64,000 bases of DNA, from contig NC_053142.1 in assembly GCF_016808335.1 (NCBI RefSeq), positions 42,203,674-42,267,673 of the forward strand, written 5' to 3'. The position numbers and the translations under genes are program-made. The notes beneath the pieces are model-generated. The model saw only the letters and a program-made list of their open reading frames with translations. It was not told the DNA's origin and ran no database searches. The stretch is from Panicum virgatum (taxonomy: Eukaryota; Streptophyta; Magnoliopsida; Poales; Poaceae). Numbering within the stretch: the stretch's first letter is position 1; each line of letters starts with the position of its first letter. Below, piece by piece: positions 33,360 through 44,911 of this stretch.

Positions 33360-36037
33360 TTTCAGTGAGCAACCCGCAGTGTTGTGTCCAGCTTCCTTGT
33401 AGTGTGAACAATGCATCTCCACCCCATGCTTTGACATCCTGGACCCTTGTTCTCCTGTAACCTCATGTGGTTGCTTTCTCCTTGATTTTTTTGGCCTGCC
33501 AACCTTCTTCTCATAGACTAGGGCAGAACTTCGGGGCAACCAACCACTTTGAACCATTCACTCTTATCTGCACATGGCCATATACTGAAACCATAAGCCT
33601 CTGCAAATGCCTGAACACTATAGCAATGAGGCACAACTGACTCTGATGGTATTCTTTCATGCCTCAAGCAAGAAATTGCATGACTATAGGGTAATCCTGT
33701 CAAATCCCACCTTCTGCAGTCACAGTGCCTACCAACAATATCCACATTGTACTGAAAGTCTCCAGATTGAACTTGGAAAATTTCTTTTCCAACTGGAACT
33801 GCATAGCAAGTATTGGCATACTCTGCACTCTTATGTAACTTTTTCCTTATTTTGGGACAAACAATAGCACTGTCATTCCATTGCTCAAGCATCTCTTTCT
33901 CCTTATTGTAGTGTCTGGTCATAAGTTGTCCCTTAATCCTCTGCAGCATAGCCAGGATTGGTAACTCTCTGACTTCTAAAATGTACTTTGGGTACTCACT
34001 AAAGAAAGTCCTAACCCAAGTATTAGGTGGCAGTTTTTCCAACCATTCATATGCAGCTTTATCTACAGATTTCATGGCCTCCATATTCATGTTCCACTTT
34101 CTGACCGAGCTGGATCTTGCACATGCCCAAAGCTGGTTCTTCAGATTTTCCCCTTTGAAGTGCATCTGGAAGTTCTGGTAAAGGTGCCTGACACAAAATC
34201 TATGCTCTGCCTCTGGAAATACTTGCTGGACTGCAGGAATTAGACCCTTTTGCTTGTCTGTCATTATAGTCCAGGGGTATGTATTCTCTATGCCCAGGTC
34301 TTCCTTCAGTGTCTGCAAGAACCATTTCCAGGTAGCCAATAACTCCACCTCAACCACTGCAATTGCTATTGGATATATGCAATCATTTGGGTCCATTCCA
34401 ACAGCAGTAAGGAGCTGACCCCCAAACTTGGTCTTTATATGGCAGCCATCCAAGCAAATCAGTGGCCTACAAGCACTTAAAAACCCTCTCTTGCATGCAT
34501 CCAAAGACATGTAACATGTGCTGAAATGGCCATCACTTAGGTTCAGGTGAAAACTTGTTCCAGGATTACTCCTCCTCAGCTCAGAGCCATAATCCCATAG
34601 TTCATTGTACTGTTGTACCTCATCACCATAAATTTGCTTCAGTGCCAAACTCCTAGCTCTCCAAAGCTTGGTCCTAGCAGGAGTCAAATTCTAATCTTTC
34701 TGAACAGTTTTAGCAAAATTTGCCAAGGACATCTTCTCATCAACTCTAAAAGTCTCCACATACTTCTCAGCAAGCCATCTAGAAGTGCATCTTTTCAGAA
34801 CCCACTCTTTCTGGCAGCTATGGGTGTCAGAATAGGTCTTGATCATGAAAGCATTGGCCCTGCTGTCAAAGGATGCATACATGTTCCATGGACATCCAGC
34901 TGCACAATGTGCTCTAACCCTCCTCTGATCATTCCTTGGCATTTTTATTTCTACTCTTTCCTTCAAAGAGTATTCTGTGATAGCTTTCCTCAACATCTGA
35001 ACAGAAGTAAATAACATCCCCACCTTGAATATTAGATTGCTCATGTCTTCTTCCTTAAAGATTCTGAATTTCAGCCCTTTCCCCTCAGCTGTCTCTGGCA
35101 ACTCGAGTTCATCATCTGTTGAAGCATACTCACCATCTATATCATAGGACACCAAACCAACCTTTTCTGACTTCTTGCCCTTTGATGCACCCTTACTTGT
35201 TTCACCCTCCTCCTCTACATTGTCCACATGCAGATCAAAGTCATCATCTGAAACCTCATAGTCACTGTCCACAAAGTCAGAGTCTTCCTCATCCTCACTT
35301 TCTGTCTCACCACCTGAAACCTTGTCATAATCATCATCCTCTCTGCGCTTCAGGTTGCTATAAAATGCTGGTAGTTTCTCACCCTCAGTTTTGTCAATGT
35401 GAGTAACTTTGCTGGGACTCACCACCTTGGGCAATACAGCAATTGGGTCAAGCACAACATCATCTGAGTTCTTTGCAACAAGATTGTTGTGATCAAAATA
35501 CAGAACAAAGTTTTTAACCTTATGAGTAATCTGCTTCATCACTACTGTTTCTGAATCTGACTGAACAATCCTTAAGCCATCACCCAAAGACAAGCCATGG
35601 AGTAACCAATATATCCTCAGGTTGGGTGCAGAGACATCGTATCCTAGCATTGCACTAATCTCTTCAATCCAGAAAAAAAGACTAACTTTTTGACTGACAA
35701 TAATCAAACCAAGAAACTTTTCCATCAACATAGGTACGGTTGGCACCAACCCCACAAAAGAACCCCGAATGATGGACCTCTACTGAGAACTCTGTGGATT
35801 CAGGGCCTACATCGACAATGATCAACTCAATTTACAGCAAACGAATTGAATCTACCCATTAATTCAGGAAAAAATGGCCATTGAAACCCTAACACTACCT
35901 TCAACAACATCAAATGAATGCATTGGAGCCAACAATTTGCCCTAAACAAACCAACCTAACCCTAACCCTAATCCACGACAAAAGAACTCACCATAGTCAG
36001 GTGCCGGTTCCCCTTCCGCGCGCTGAATCAGAGCCAT
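33318..36037 (-). pseudogene. MULE transposase, broken
   Basis: DDE-type transposase for Mutator-like mobility. A first exon inside the right inverted repeat (36037-35992, donor TATG|GTGAG) joins an exon starting at 35806. That exon encodes an N-terminal PB1-like region (FSVEVHHSGFFCGVG, NRTYVDGKVSWFD), then an acidic linker. A MuDR-type DNA-binding region with a CX4C motif (CAAGCPWNMY) follows. The MULE catalytic core has [27 protein letters not shown] and [14 protein letters not shown]-type finger follows ([19 protein letters not shown]). The tail has a degenerate zinc knuckle (CSHYKEAGHNTAGC, second Cys replaced by Tyr). Breaks: a frame change near 35690, an in-frame TAG at 34691-34693 and a frame change near 33520. 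Two AAACCCTAA-type words lie in intron 1. Confidence 0.9.
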
Positions 36038-36038
36038 G

Positions 36039-36423
36039 GAGCTCCTTGTCGGGTCCAATGGCCCCTTGCGCGCGCCTCCCAGCCGAAGCCCGTCTCCGTC
36101 GCGGCCGCGAGCCCTCGCTGTCGGCCAAACCCTCCTTGCCCTCCTGGTCGAGCCGAACCCACCGCCGCCTGTCGCCTCTCTTCCCTCGCCGAGGAGACAG
36201 AGGAGGATGAGGAGTCGGATATGACGGGAATGGAGGGGCAGGGGTTTTTTTGCAAACCGGCATCCCAGGTGGCATGCCACGCAGGCAAAGCGCGCCCTGC
36301 TGGCGGGTTTTGGACCGTATTTGGGCCCGCAAACGCTGTTTAGGAACCTAAGCGGACGATTTCAGAGTGGGGACCCGAACGAAACAACACAACAAGTTTA
36401 GGGACCGCGGGTGCAATTTACTC
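36039..36423 (-). repeat. Right terminal inverted repeat of the MULE
   Basis: Mirror of the left end with scattered substitutions. It contains the ATG of the transposase first exon at its inner border. Confidence 0.92.
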
Positions 36424-36432
36424 TTAATAAAA

Positions 36433-36916
36433 CAAACAGACTGCCAATTATCTTTAAAAAACAGCAGGGGCACTAGCTATTATATCATTTAGAAGAGGAA
36501 GCAAGCAAGTTGATTCAAAAAGTTTGATTACATAAATAAACTAGAAAACTACCAGAACATAACCGAACCATAAAAGGTACTTAATCATGACTAGAAATAT
36601 CCTCCACCCACTCTCCCACTTGATCTCTTCTTCTACCTAGGCCGGTGTTCCTTGCTTTCTAGATGTTCCATGCTGTGTCCATCCAACAGTCAAGCGAAGA
36701 ATTTGCGCTTCCCTTCTAGATTAAGTCGCAGCTAAACATGCTATAAGACCCGGAGAATTGCACTCTATAGGCTGGTTTTCACGTGTACTGACCATTCGCA
36801 GCTCCAGGTTATATACTGCCAATTATAAGAGAGCAGTCTCCTTGACTTCCCCCAATGCATCTTGAAAATCTAGGACGAGCAAGCAGCAATCGATGACCAT
36901 GCTAACTAAATACTAA
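36433..36916. other. Intergenic sequence right of the MULE
   Basis: AT-rich; no gene or clear repeat seen. Confidence 0.4.
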
Positions 36917-37227
36917 GGGCGTGGCCAACGGGCTGTTAGTGCTCTCTACAAGGAGGCCACGTCGGAAGAAAAATAGGGAGGAAAGAGAAACTGTCGCTGT
37001 GTGTGGCGAGAGCTATTAGCGCGTGCTTCAATGCTGGGTGAGTCCTACTCACACGATTTCTCGCACCAAGCCGATAAACGGGAGAAAGACAACCTGGCTA
37101 TTTATTTTTTATTTGATATATGCCTGGTTTAAAAGACAACTGATTGACGGACTATCTTTTATATTGTCTATAGAGTAACATGGAGTATTTTATAGAGAGC
37201 CATCTATCTTTACCTTTGCGGGTGCCC
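36917..37227. mobile_element. Tourist-like MITE, 311 bp
   Basis: Flanked by TAA on both sides (36914-36916 and 37228-37230). Ends GGGCGTGGCCAACGGGC and CTTTGCGGGTGCCC form a weak inverted repeat. The assignment rests on size, flanks and ends only. Confidence 0.5.
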
Positions 37228-37707
37228 TAATTAAGATAGATAGACCCCTTTGCCACCAGTGCCGAAACTGGCCGAGTAGTCATCGTCTCCCACCTGTGCC
37301 CATCGCTTTTGGAGCTGACTTCGCGGTTCAGAGTTCAGACAACGACGGCGACGCTGCCAACGTATCAGTTTTCATCTTGGGTTTGTTTCCCCCGCACGTA
37401 TACGCGGCCTTCCTCAAGAGAAACGCCACCGAAGTTGGTTGCAATCTACCGAAACACCAATGGCGGCCTACGGCCGGTTCAGACACAAAACAATGAGCTG
37501 GGACGGACTGTTTTTTTTTCCCTCAATGATGGTATCGATCCAGATTCAGTGAACCTGCGCCGGTTCCGCATCGTGCCATCCTACCGGGGCCCGTGGTTTG
37601 CGAAATATATGTTCGCGTCAAGCGATGCGGAATCCCATGGATTTGGATTACACGTATGGGAGCAGATGCTTGTCAAGTCAACAACCACAAAAAATGCAAC
37701 TCACTAA
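37228..37707. other. Intergenic sequence
   Basis: Contains overlapping plus-strand open frames of 66 and 132 codons at 37296-37707 that I do not recognise. No splice or family evidence supports them. Confidence 0.35.
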
Positions 37708-37938
37708 GGCCCTGTTTAGTTTTCAAAAAAAAATTTACAGTATCCATCACATCGAATCTTTAAACACATGCATGGAGCATTAAATGTAGTTGAAAAAATA
37801 ACCAATTACACAGTCTAACTGATTAGCACGAGATGAATCTTTAAAACCTAATTAATTTATAATTAGACATTATTTGTCAAGTAACAATGAAATGTGCTAG
37901 TATCAAAACCAAAACTTTTTCACCAACTAAACACACCC
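37708..37938. mobile_element. Tourist/Harbinger-type MITE, copy 1
   Basis: 231 bp with TAA on both flanks (37705-37707 and 37939-37941). Ends are GGCCCTGTTTAGTT and AACTAAACACACCC. It is closely similar along its length to 39880-40111, with shared words ACACATGCATG, AGCATTAAATG and CACAGTCTAACTGATTAGCA. Confidence 0.8.
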
Positions 37939-38314
37939 TAACTATGATTGAGGGGTTTGAAACTCGCAGGTCATCTTCAATGAAAAATATATGCATGAGA
38001 TCTGACAAAGTAACACCAAATAAAATACGTGACATGGTGCGCGATAGGTTGTTGCTGCAACTGAGGAGCCGGGGGAAATCTATCTATCTACAGAGTACAG
38101 ACATAAGCACAGATGCTGGCTGGATCGCTCAAGTTGAAGTTACAGTTTCTAGTTTTCATTTTTTTTTTGGTTGTTGATCGATGTCATGATGGCTGCAATG
38201 GAGTACGACAGTGGAAAACGACGGTTTCGTCTGAAAGCTTGCTCGCATGCGTGGCATTTGTTGTTTTGAACTTCTCCATCCCGATCTCTCGTGTTTGGGT
38301 TTTGGAAGATAGAG

Positions 38315-38731
38315 CTTGCCACTGGAGCAATCAAAACAAATTCGGCGGTTAAACGAGGGCTATCGTAAGCAGGACTGATCGATGATGATTGCAGCAGTTT
38401 TTTAACCCAGCACTGGTGACATCCGCGACGTAAAAACAAAGCGTAAGTTACCACGCGACCTCACTACCTCAGCCGGGTTGTTATCCGATTACGTGGTTAG
38501 TTATCTGAATTTGACTTTGGGACACCGACCGCATTTGAATCTCGCCGGATTTTAGGTGGCAGTTCGAGATGAATGGTTCATTTCTTCTATTGAAACGACG
38601 ATTATTAGGTCTCCCATCATCAGCACTCGTTTTTCATTGCGTTCTTCAATATATTATTACTTTCTGTCTAGGTCCAGGTAGAACCGGCACCTGCTAGCAG
38701 GTTTTGTTTAAGCAAATTTGATCTAACTTCC
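38315..38731. repeat. Segmental duplication, copy 1
   Basis: Pairs in direct orientation with 39138-39693. Shared landmarks in order: GCTTGCCACT, GGTTAAACGAGG-like, GACATCCGCGACGTAAAAAC, GTTAGTTATCTG, GCATTTGAATCTCGC, CAGGTTTTGTTTAAG. The copies are clearly diverged. No coding function is seen. Confidence 0.8.
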
Positions 38732-38832
38732 AGGTCCAGGTAGACCCGGCACCTATAGCAGGTTTTGTTTAAGCAAATTTGACCTAATTTCCAGGTCCAG
38801 GTAGAACCGGCACCTAGTTCAGGTCCAGGTAC
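38670..38832. repeat. Minisatellite of about 62 bp, 2.6 copies
   Basis: Units starting AGGTCCAGGTAGA at 38670, 38732 and 38793, each followed by CCGGCACCT and, in the first two units, by AGCAGGTTTTGTTTAAGC. The segmental duplicate at 39640-39693 has only one unit. Confidence 0.85.
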
Positions 38833-39137
38833 ATGCGATGCCGTACGTGTAGCTCCATTCTGAACTGCAGCTGCTACACTACACCTCAAGGTGCCAGTTG
38901 TGCCGTCTGTCGATCGCGCGCGCGATTCCCTTCTCGTGATAATCAACCGATCGACGTTCTGCCGTGTTTGGAAGATAGAGGCAGGCATGGATCCCCAACA
39001 AATTAAAAGTTACCTCAGATAATTTAAATTTATACATATTCTACACCTAAACTACTAGGATTTGACTCAAATTCAGGTAATCTAGCATATGCCCTAAGGC
39101 CCAGCTCGATCGGGGTAAAAAGCATTTCTGGCTCCGC

Positions 39138-39693
39138 GCTTGCCACTGTACTGTAGCGATCAAAACGAATCGGCTGTTAAACGAGGCTGTCGTAAGCTGG
39201 ACTGATGATTGCGCCAGGTTTTTAGTCCAGCACTGCACTGATGACATCCGCGACGTAAAAACAATACCTAATAAGTTACCACGCAACCCGACCAGATTAT
39301 ATACAGTTAGTTATCTGGATTTGACTTTCGTGACACCGACAGTTGCCCGCATTTGAATCTCGCGAAATTTAAATGGAAACTCGAGATGGTGGTTCTCTGA
39401 AACAACGATTAGAGTGTTTGATCCAAATACTAATGAGTGCTAGTCCATACAAATAGGAGTGCTAATAGGATATATCAAACTTCAGGTAAGATTTAAAAAA
39501 TTTAGCAAAAGTATGAGTACTAATATATGCTAAAGTTTAGCGTCTAATTTTAGCACATCTCAATAAATACTGCCTACATATCTCCCATCAGCGCTCGTTT
39601 TCGATGCCTTCGTCAATACAGTAGACTATTACTGGCTGTTCATGAAGAACCGGCACCTAACAGGTTTTGTTTAAGAAAATTTGATTTGACTTC
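39138..39693. repeat. Segmental duplication, copy 2 (interrupted by a MITE)
   Basis: Direct, diverged copy of 38315-38731. It is longer because a MITE-like insert separates GAAACAACGATTA from ATCTCCCATCAGCGCTCG, which are adjacent in copy 1. Confidence 0.75.
39412..39577. mobile_element. Diverged MITE inside segmental copy 2
   Basis: Present in copy 2 and absent from copy 1 of the duplication. It is related to the element at 14825-15046, with shared GATCCAAA, GTGCTA, GCTAAAGTTTAGC and TTTTAGCACAT words. Borders are approximate. Confidence 0.6.
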
Positions 39694-39879
39694 ATTTGTT
39701 TTAATTTTGCGAATGCTGGCCGCTCCAGTTCCATTTCGTTCCTCGCCTGCCCTGCTAATTCAACTCAAATTCGATCCGACTTTGCTTTTGTTTTTTTGGA
39801 ATTATACGTGCCTGCGACCCTGCGTATGCTTGTTATTCAAGCAAACCGAAGTCAGATTCTTACTAAAATTATAAATTAT

Positions 39880-40111
39880 GGCCCTGTTTAGTTTCCAAAA
39901 AATTTCATGCAGTACTCGTCGCATCGAATTTTTAGACACATGCATGAAGCATTAAATGCAGTTGAAAAAAATAACTAATTGCACAGTCTAACTGATTAGC
40001 ATGAGATGAATCTTTTAAATCTAATTAGTCTATGATTAGATATTATTTATCAAATAACAACGAAATATACCACAGTACCAAAACCTAAACTTTTTCGAAC
40101 TAAACACAGCC
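39880..40111. mobile_element. Tourist/Harbinger-type MITE, copy 2
   Basis: 232 bp with TAT on both flanks. Ends are GGCCCTGTTTAGTTTCC and CTAAACACAGCC. It is the same family as 37708-37938. Confidence 0.78.
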
Positions 40112-40570
40112 TATGTTCGTGTCATCTAGCATTCCACGCATCGTTTGGACTTTGGAGAACCTGCTGACCGCAACCCACGGGCCTCGCTTCTTCCAGATCT
40201 TTCCAGCCTGAGTGCCTGACGCTTGAAAAAAAGAAGATTATAGAACGTTGCAGCCCAGCCCACGCATAGGCCCAATCCGAGTACGTACACGCCACGCGGC
40301 TGCCTTCATCTCAATACAACGGCATGTACTTCTCTTGCGTATTCTTTTTCTTTGAATAAAAATTTTGCGTATTCTTTTTAAAAGAACAGTGTATCCGATG
40401 AGCTGGCGTCCAACGGAATCACAACATCAATATATTTTTATATGCTTTTGTTTTAGATTTGTGCAATGCGAACTTTCGATATAACTGTATAAACAGTTAT
40501 TGCTTATTACTCCCCCACTATTTAAATATACACGATGCCTAGGGTAAGAAAAACTTATCATAGCATCATA
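40112..40570. other. Intergenic sequence
   Basis: No gene recognised. Confidence 0.4.
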
Positions 40571-40773
40571 CTCCCACCATCCTAAAATATAAAATATTCT
40601 ATTCTAAATTATAGTAGTTTAAGTTTAACCAAATTTATAGAAAAAAATTAACATCTGACACATCAAATAAGTAAATTATAAAAATATATTTCATAATATT
40701 CTAATTATTTTTATTCAATATTTAATTTTACTATAAACTTGGTCGAAAGACTTACAATCCAGAATGGAGAGAG
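40571..40773. mobile_element. Stowaway-type MITE
   Basis: 203 bp flanked by TA. The left end CTCCCACCATCCTAAAATAT and right end CCAGAATGGAGAGAG are degenerate forms of the CTCCCTCCGTCC-type terminus. Internal GTTTAACCAAATTTATAG and AAACTTGGTCGAA match the common grass Stowaway layout. Confidence 0.75.
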
Positions 40774-41165
40774 TAAAAAGGAAGATAGTGGATTGAAGCA
40801 CCACCATGAACTTTATTTCACACTCATGGCTATAACAGTCGAGCGATACAGTTTCCTCCCTTTCTTTCTTTCTTTATTTCTTTTGTAATAAATTTTACAT
40901 TTTAAAGGACATGAATCATCATTTTGGATCACCACTGACATTGTCGGTACTCTGTAGTAGGAATACCCACTCCTACTGCAGTAAGGCAGGACTCGCGTAG
41001 TCATTCATAACTACGCCCTAAGAGGCGGAGCAGCCGGGCCCTAGGGGTCCGGCTCTTACCTCACCAGGCCAACGGCCCCGGACCCGTTCCCCGCTCTGGG
41101 AACGGGTCCGGTGACGCCATATGTCCCTGAGGAGGGGAAGCTCCGCGCCAACAGCCGAGGGCTCG

Positions 41166-41484
41166 GACCCCCATATGGGTCCGGGACCTCCCCGCGTCCG
41201 TCCGGACCTCCCACGCGCGTAGAACCAATATACCGCCGGGGCGGGGTCCGGGGCGCCACGTGTCCCGCAGGCGCAGGCGCGGGCGCGAGTTTTCCGCTGG
41301 AAGACTCGCCCACCCACCACATTGACCCCCATATGGGTCCGGGACCTCCCCGCGTCCGTCCGGACCTCCCACGCGCGTAGAACCAATATACCGCCGGGGC
41401 GGGGTCCGGGGGCGCCACGTGTCCCGCAGGCGCAGGCGCGGGCGCGAGTTTTCCGCTGGAAGACTCGCCCACCCACCACATTCA
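41166..41484 (+). repeat. Tandem duplication of 158 bp inside LTR C
   Basis: GACCCCCATATGGGTCCGGG at 41166 repeats at 41324, and both units run through AACCAATATACCGCCGGGGC to GACTCGCCCACCCACCACATT nearly unchanged. The duplication lies upstream of the TATA box. Confidence 0.9.
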
Positions 41485-41921
41485 ATGCGGGTGGTTGAGA
41501 CGTGCTCTGCTGCCGCGGCACGCGGGGCAGCTTTTGTCAGTCCTCACTGTAGACCGCATATTACCGAGGTACACAGTGCAAGCGCATGTGCCGCATCCGC
41601 GCAGAGCCCGTCTGCCGCATTAAATGGATACGACGGCACAACACCCTTTCATCATACCGCCAACGCCGCAAGCTACACGGTCCGTTCAGCTACGCGGCAG
41701 GCTACGGCAAGCTACGCCGCAAGCTACGCCCTGGCGCCGTTTCGACAAGACAAGGCATGGATATGCCGGACGGAAGATTCCCACGGGCAAAGCAAGGAAA
41801 TCCAGGAATAATGTCTCCATCGCCTGCAACGCCATAATGTCTGTACATTATGTTATTTTATACTACATCGCTGGGCCCATCTGTCGGGGACCCAACGACT
41901 ATGTACACTCCTCTTTTGAGA

Positions 41922-41929
41922 TATAAAAG
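41922..41929 (+). promoter_or_regulatory. TATA box of LTR C
   Basis: TATAAAAG within GAGATATAAAAGGGAGG, about 285 bases before the end of the LTR, in sense with the element. Confidence 0.65.
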
Positions 41930-42264
41930 GGAGGAGTACGTAAAGCCAGGCCAAGCCAAGCTAGACGCAACACAAGCTCGGATTCACTCCGAATAATCCC
42001 GTTCTCAACCTCTTGAGAGCACAAGCAATACAACACACAGTGGACGTAGGGTATTACGCTCCGGCGGCCTGAACCACTCTAAACCTGCTGTGTTCATCGT
42101 GTTCTTGCATCTAGATTGGACTAATCCTAGCTACCCCCGAGTACTCACCCTCTGGGTTTAGGTGGGTGCACTACGCCACCCGACTGTGGGTTTGCACACC
42201 ACGACATTTGGCGCGCCAGGTAGGGGAGCTTTAGCTAGTTTTAGTTCATCTCTTGCTCGTCTCC

Positions 42265-44911
42265 ATGGTTCGGGTAGTTGAGCACTCCCACCATGACGAC
42301 GACGTAGAGATGACGGAGGGTGTGGCGTCATCCGCGCCACGCGCCTCTCGCCTTCCTGCACCAGGGGCAACCGTGCCCGTGAAGCAGCCACCGTTGGCAT
42401 CGGCGCGCGCTGCACGTCGGCGAGAGTCAGGGTGCCCGTCAAAGGCCCCCTCACAAGCTGCGAGCGGCGGAGCGCTGGCGGCAGCTAGGGAGTTGCTTCG
42501 CCATCTGGTTCAGGCAGTGGAGGGACGACGTTGACCGTCTCCTCCATCTGGCTCAGGCCTCCCCCAGTTCTGCAAGGACTGGGCAACGACCTCCGCCTGG
42601 CAATGCGATGGTACCCTACCACCAGCGCCAGGGCGGTGCGTCGGTGTCCGTGCGCTCCCCCACGGTGAGGGGTGCGCGAACAGAAGACCTGTGGGCGGAG
42701 CTCAACCACAGGCGCGCGGGTGAGGACGCCCGCATCTCCGTGGAAAGGGTGCGAGAATGCCGCCTCAACATCGAGGTCCGCAACCTCAACGCCGACTTGG
42801 ATGCAGCGGCACCCAAGCCTCTGGGAAACGCCCGGATACAGGCGGGCACCCCGGTGGCTGGGGTGGGCTGCGTTGCGCTGGTGGATCACCTCCGCGCGGT
42901 GGCATGGCCGTCCAAGTTCCGCCCGCACCTGCCGGAGAAGTACGACGGTACCACTAATCCGTCGGAATTCCTGCAGGTGTACGTTACCGCCATCACAGCA
43001 GCTGGTGGCAACGACGCTGTCATGGCGAGCTACTTTCATGTAGCCTTGACTGGGCCAGCCCGGACTTGGCTCATGAACCTCACTCCTGGGACGATTCAGT
43101 CCTGGGAGGAGCTCTGTGCGAGGTTCACTGCGAACTTCGCCAGTGCGTACCAGCAGCATGGTATGGAGGCTCATCTCCACGCCGTGAGGCAGAAACCCGG
43201 AAAGACGCTCCGGGCATTCATCTCGCGCTTCACCAAGGTACGGGGTACCATTCCTCGTATCTCTGACGCATCTATCATTACTGCTTTCTGTCAGGGGGTA
43301 CGTGATGAGAAGATGCTCGAGAAACTGGCGACGCACAAGATGGAAAGTGTTACCACGCTTTTCTGCCTGGCTGACAAGTGTGCCTGGGCCGCTGAGGGCC
43401 GCGCATGGCACTCAGCCCCCAAGACGGAGACGCCAAGGCTGGAGGCTCTGGAGCTACCATTCAGGGCGGTGGCAAGAAAAACAAGAACAAGAACCGGGGT
43501 CACGGGGAGCCACAAGCAGGGGGTCCAGTCGCTCCAGCAGTGGCACCAGCTGCTGCGGCAGCGGCTGGGGGCCAGAATGTGCATGGCAAGTGTCCGCGCC
43601 TGCAAGGTGGCAACAGAGGTTCATGCCCAGCTCATCCCACCGCTCGCCACAGCGCCACTGACTGCCGCGAGATCCAGAAGCTCGCGAAGCGGGTCAGTGG
43701 GTGGCATGAGCAGGCCTCCAAGGACGGCTCACCCCTTCCTCGCCAGCGGTCTGGCAACGAGAAAGCCTCCGACAATGAGGCTACTGCCGGGGAGAAGGAG
43801 CAGGGGTATCAATCCCCCGCTCGGGAGCTGAAGGGCGTTTACAGCCACAACAACTCCGACTCTGACAATGAGGAGCGCTACAAGAAGCTGTACGTAATGT
43901 TCGGTGGAAGCTGGGAGCTTGTCTCCCAGTGGGACGTGAAGACCCTTCGCCGAGAGGTCCTTTCGGTGAAGCCGGGGGTCCCGAAGGCGGCGCTGCACCA
44001 CAGGTGGAGGAACACCACCATCTCCTTCGGGCCATCTGACTGCCCGGAGAACATGGCCGGGGCTGGTGTACTACCTCTAGTCACCGCCCCTGTCATAGCC
44101 AACATCAGGCTCTATCACGTGTTGATTGACGGTGGGGCTGGCCTCAACGTCATCAGCTATGCAGCGTTCAAGCAGCTGCAGATCCCGGAGTCCAAGCTGA
44201 CTCCCTCTCGCCCATTCTCCGGAGTGGGCCCACATCCGGTGTTCCCTCTGGGGAGCATCACTCTGCCGGTCACGTTCGGGACCGAGGAGAACTTCCGCAC
44301 AGAGAGCGTCCAGTTCGATGTTGCGGAGGTGAACCTCCCGTTCAATGCCATCATTGGCAGGCCGGCTCTCTACCGCTTCATGGCCATTGCCCATTACGGG
44401 TATTTGGTCCTGACGATGCCTTCCCCTGCCGGTGTCCTCACCGTGCGGGGTGACCGCACCGCTGCCGTCGCTGCAGTTGAGAAACTGCATGCTCTGGCGG
44501 CAGAGGCTGCACGTTCCGAGGAGGACCCATCCACCTCGCGAACCAAGGTGCCTGCCAGGGCACATAAGGTTCAACCGTCCGATCCGGACAATGTTCCTGT
44601 GAAGACCGTGCAGGTCGGAGCGGATTCCTCCCGGACCACCTGCATCGCGGGGAACCTGGAGGAGAAATAGGAAGACATGCTCATCACTTTCCTCCGAGCA
44701 AATGTGGACGTGTTCGCCTGGGAACCGTCATAGATGCTCGGGATCCCCAGGGAAGTGATAGAGCACCATCTGAGGATCTACCCTGACGACACACCGGTAC
44801 GCCAGAAACCTCGGAAGCAGTCCGTGGAGCGGCAGAGCTTCATCCGTGAAGAAGTCCGCAAGCTGCTACACGCTGGTTTCATCGAGGAGGTCCACCACCC
44901 CGAGTGGTTGG
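42265..44911 (+). pseudogene. Element C gag-protease-(RT) polyprotein, broken and truncated
   Basis: Retrotransposon structural and protease region. The N-terminal gag frame starts at 42265. The gag core at about 42880-43400 has the retrotransposon capsid layout (KFRPHLPEKYDGTTNPSEFL, LTGPARTWLMNL, FTANFASAYQ). A knuckle CPAHPTARHSATDC is typical of Tat-like gags. The protease has LIDGGAGLNVIS near 44124 and IIGRPALYRF further on. The first part of the reverse transcriptase (FIREEVRKLLHAGFIEEV) ends at the D insertion. Frame changes occur near 42535 and 43425; in-frame TAG codons at 44668-44670 and 44731-44733. Confidence 0.85.

Larger units (their letters stand above)
31398..36423. mobile_element. 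Mutator-like element (MULE), 5.0 kb
   Basis: Perfect 9-bp target duplication TTAATAAAA (31389-31397 and 36424-36432), diagnostic of Mutator-type transposition. Long terminal inverted repeats of about 386 bp (31398-31783 and 36039-36423) begin GAGTAAATTGCACC. A transposase gene runs leftwards on the minus strand, and a separate GRF-type gene runs rightwards from the left end. The transposase is broken at three sites, so this copy looks non-autonomous now. Confidence 0.95.
40942..42206 (+). repeat. 5' LTR of element C
   Basis: About 1,265 bp, from TGTCGGTACTCTGTAGTAGG to CACCACGACA. TATAAAAG at 41922-41929 is a good promoter core. The left border is inferred from the terminal TGTCG...CGACA symmetry, because the partner LTR is not in the window. 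Confidence 0.75.
40942..44911 (+). mobile_element. Ty3-gypsy element C (Tat-like), cut off by element D
   Basis: A 5' LTR (40942-42206) is followed by the primer-site context TTTGGCGCGCCAGGTAGGGG. Gag, protease and the first residues of a reverse transcriptase follow on the plus strand. The sequence stops at 44911, where the LTR of element D begins. The missing remainder should lie beyond the right end of D, outside the window. The Tat/RIRE2-Grande-like lineage is inferred from the primer site, the DGG protease and the HC-type gag knuckle. Confidence 0.88.

Noticed and set aside
37296..37707. Plus-strand open frames of 66 and 132 codons
   Set aside because: No recognised domain and no splice or promoter context; left as intergenic.
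41018..41521. Long minus-strand frames with a repeated Gly/Arg/Pro pattern
   Set aside because: They arise from the 158-bp duplication in GC-rich LTR C and have no codon or family support.
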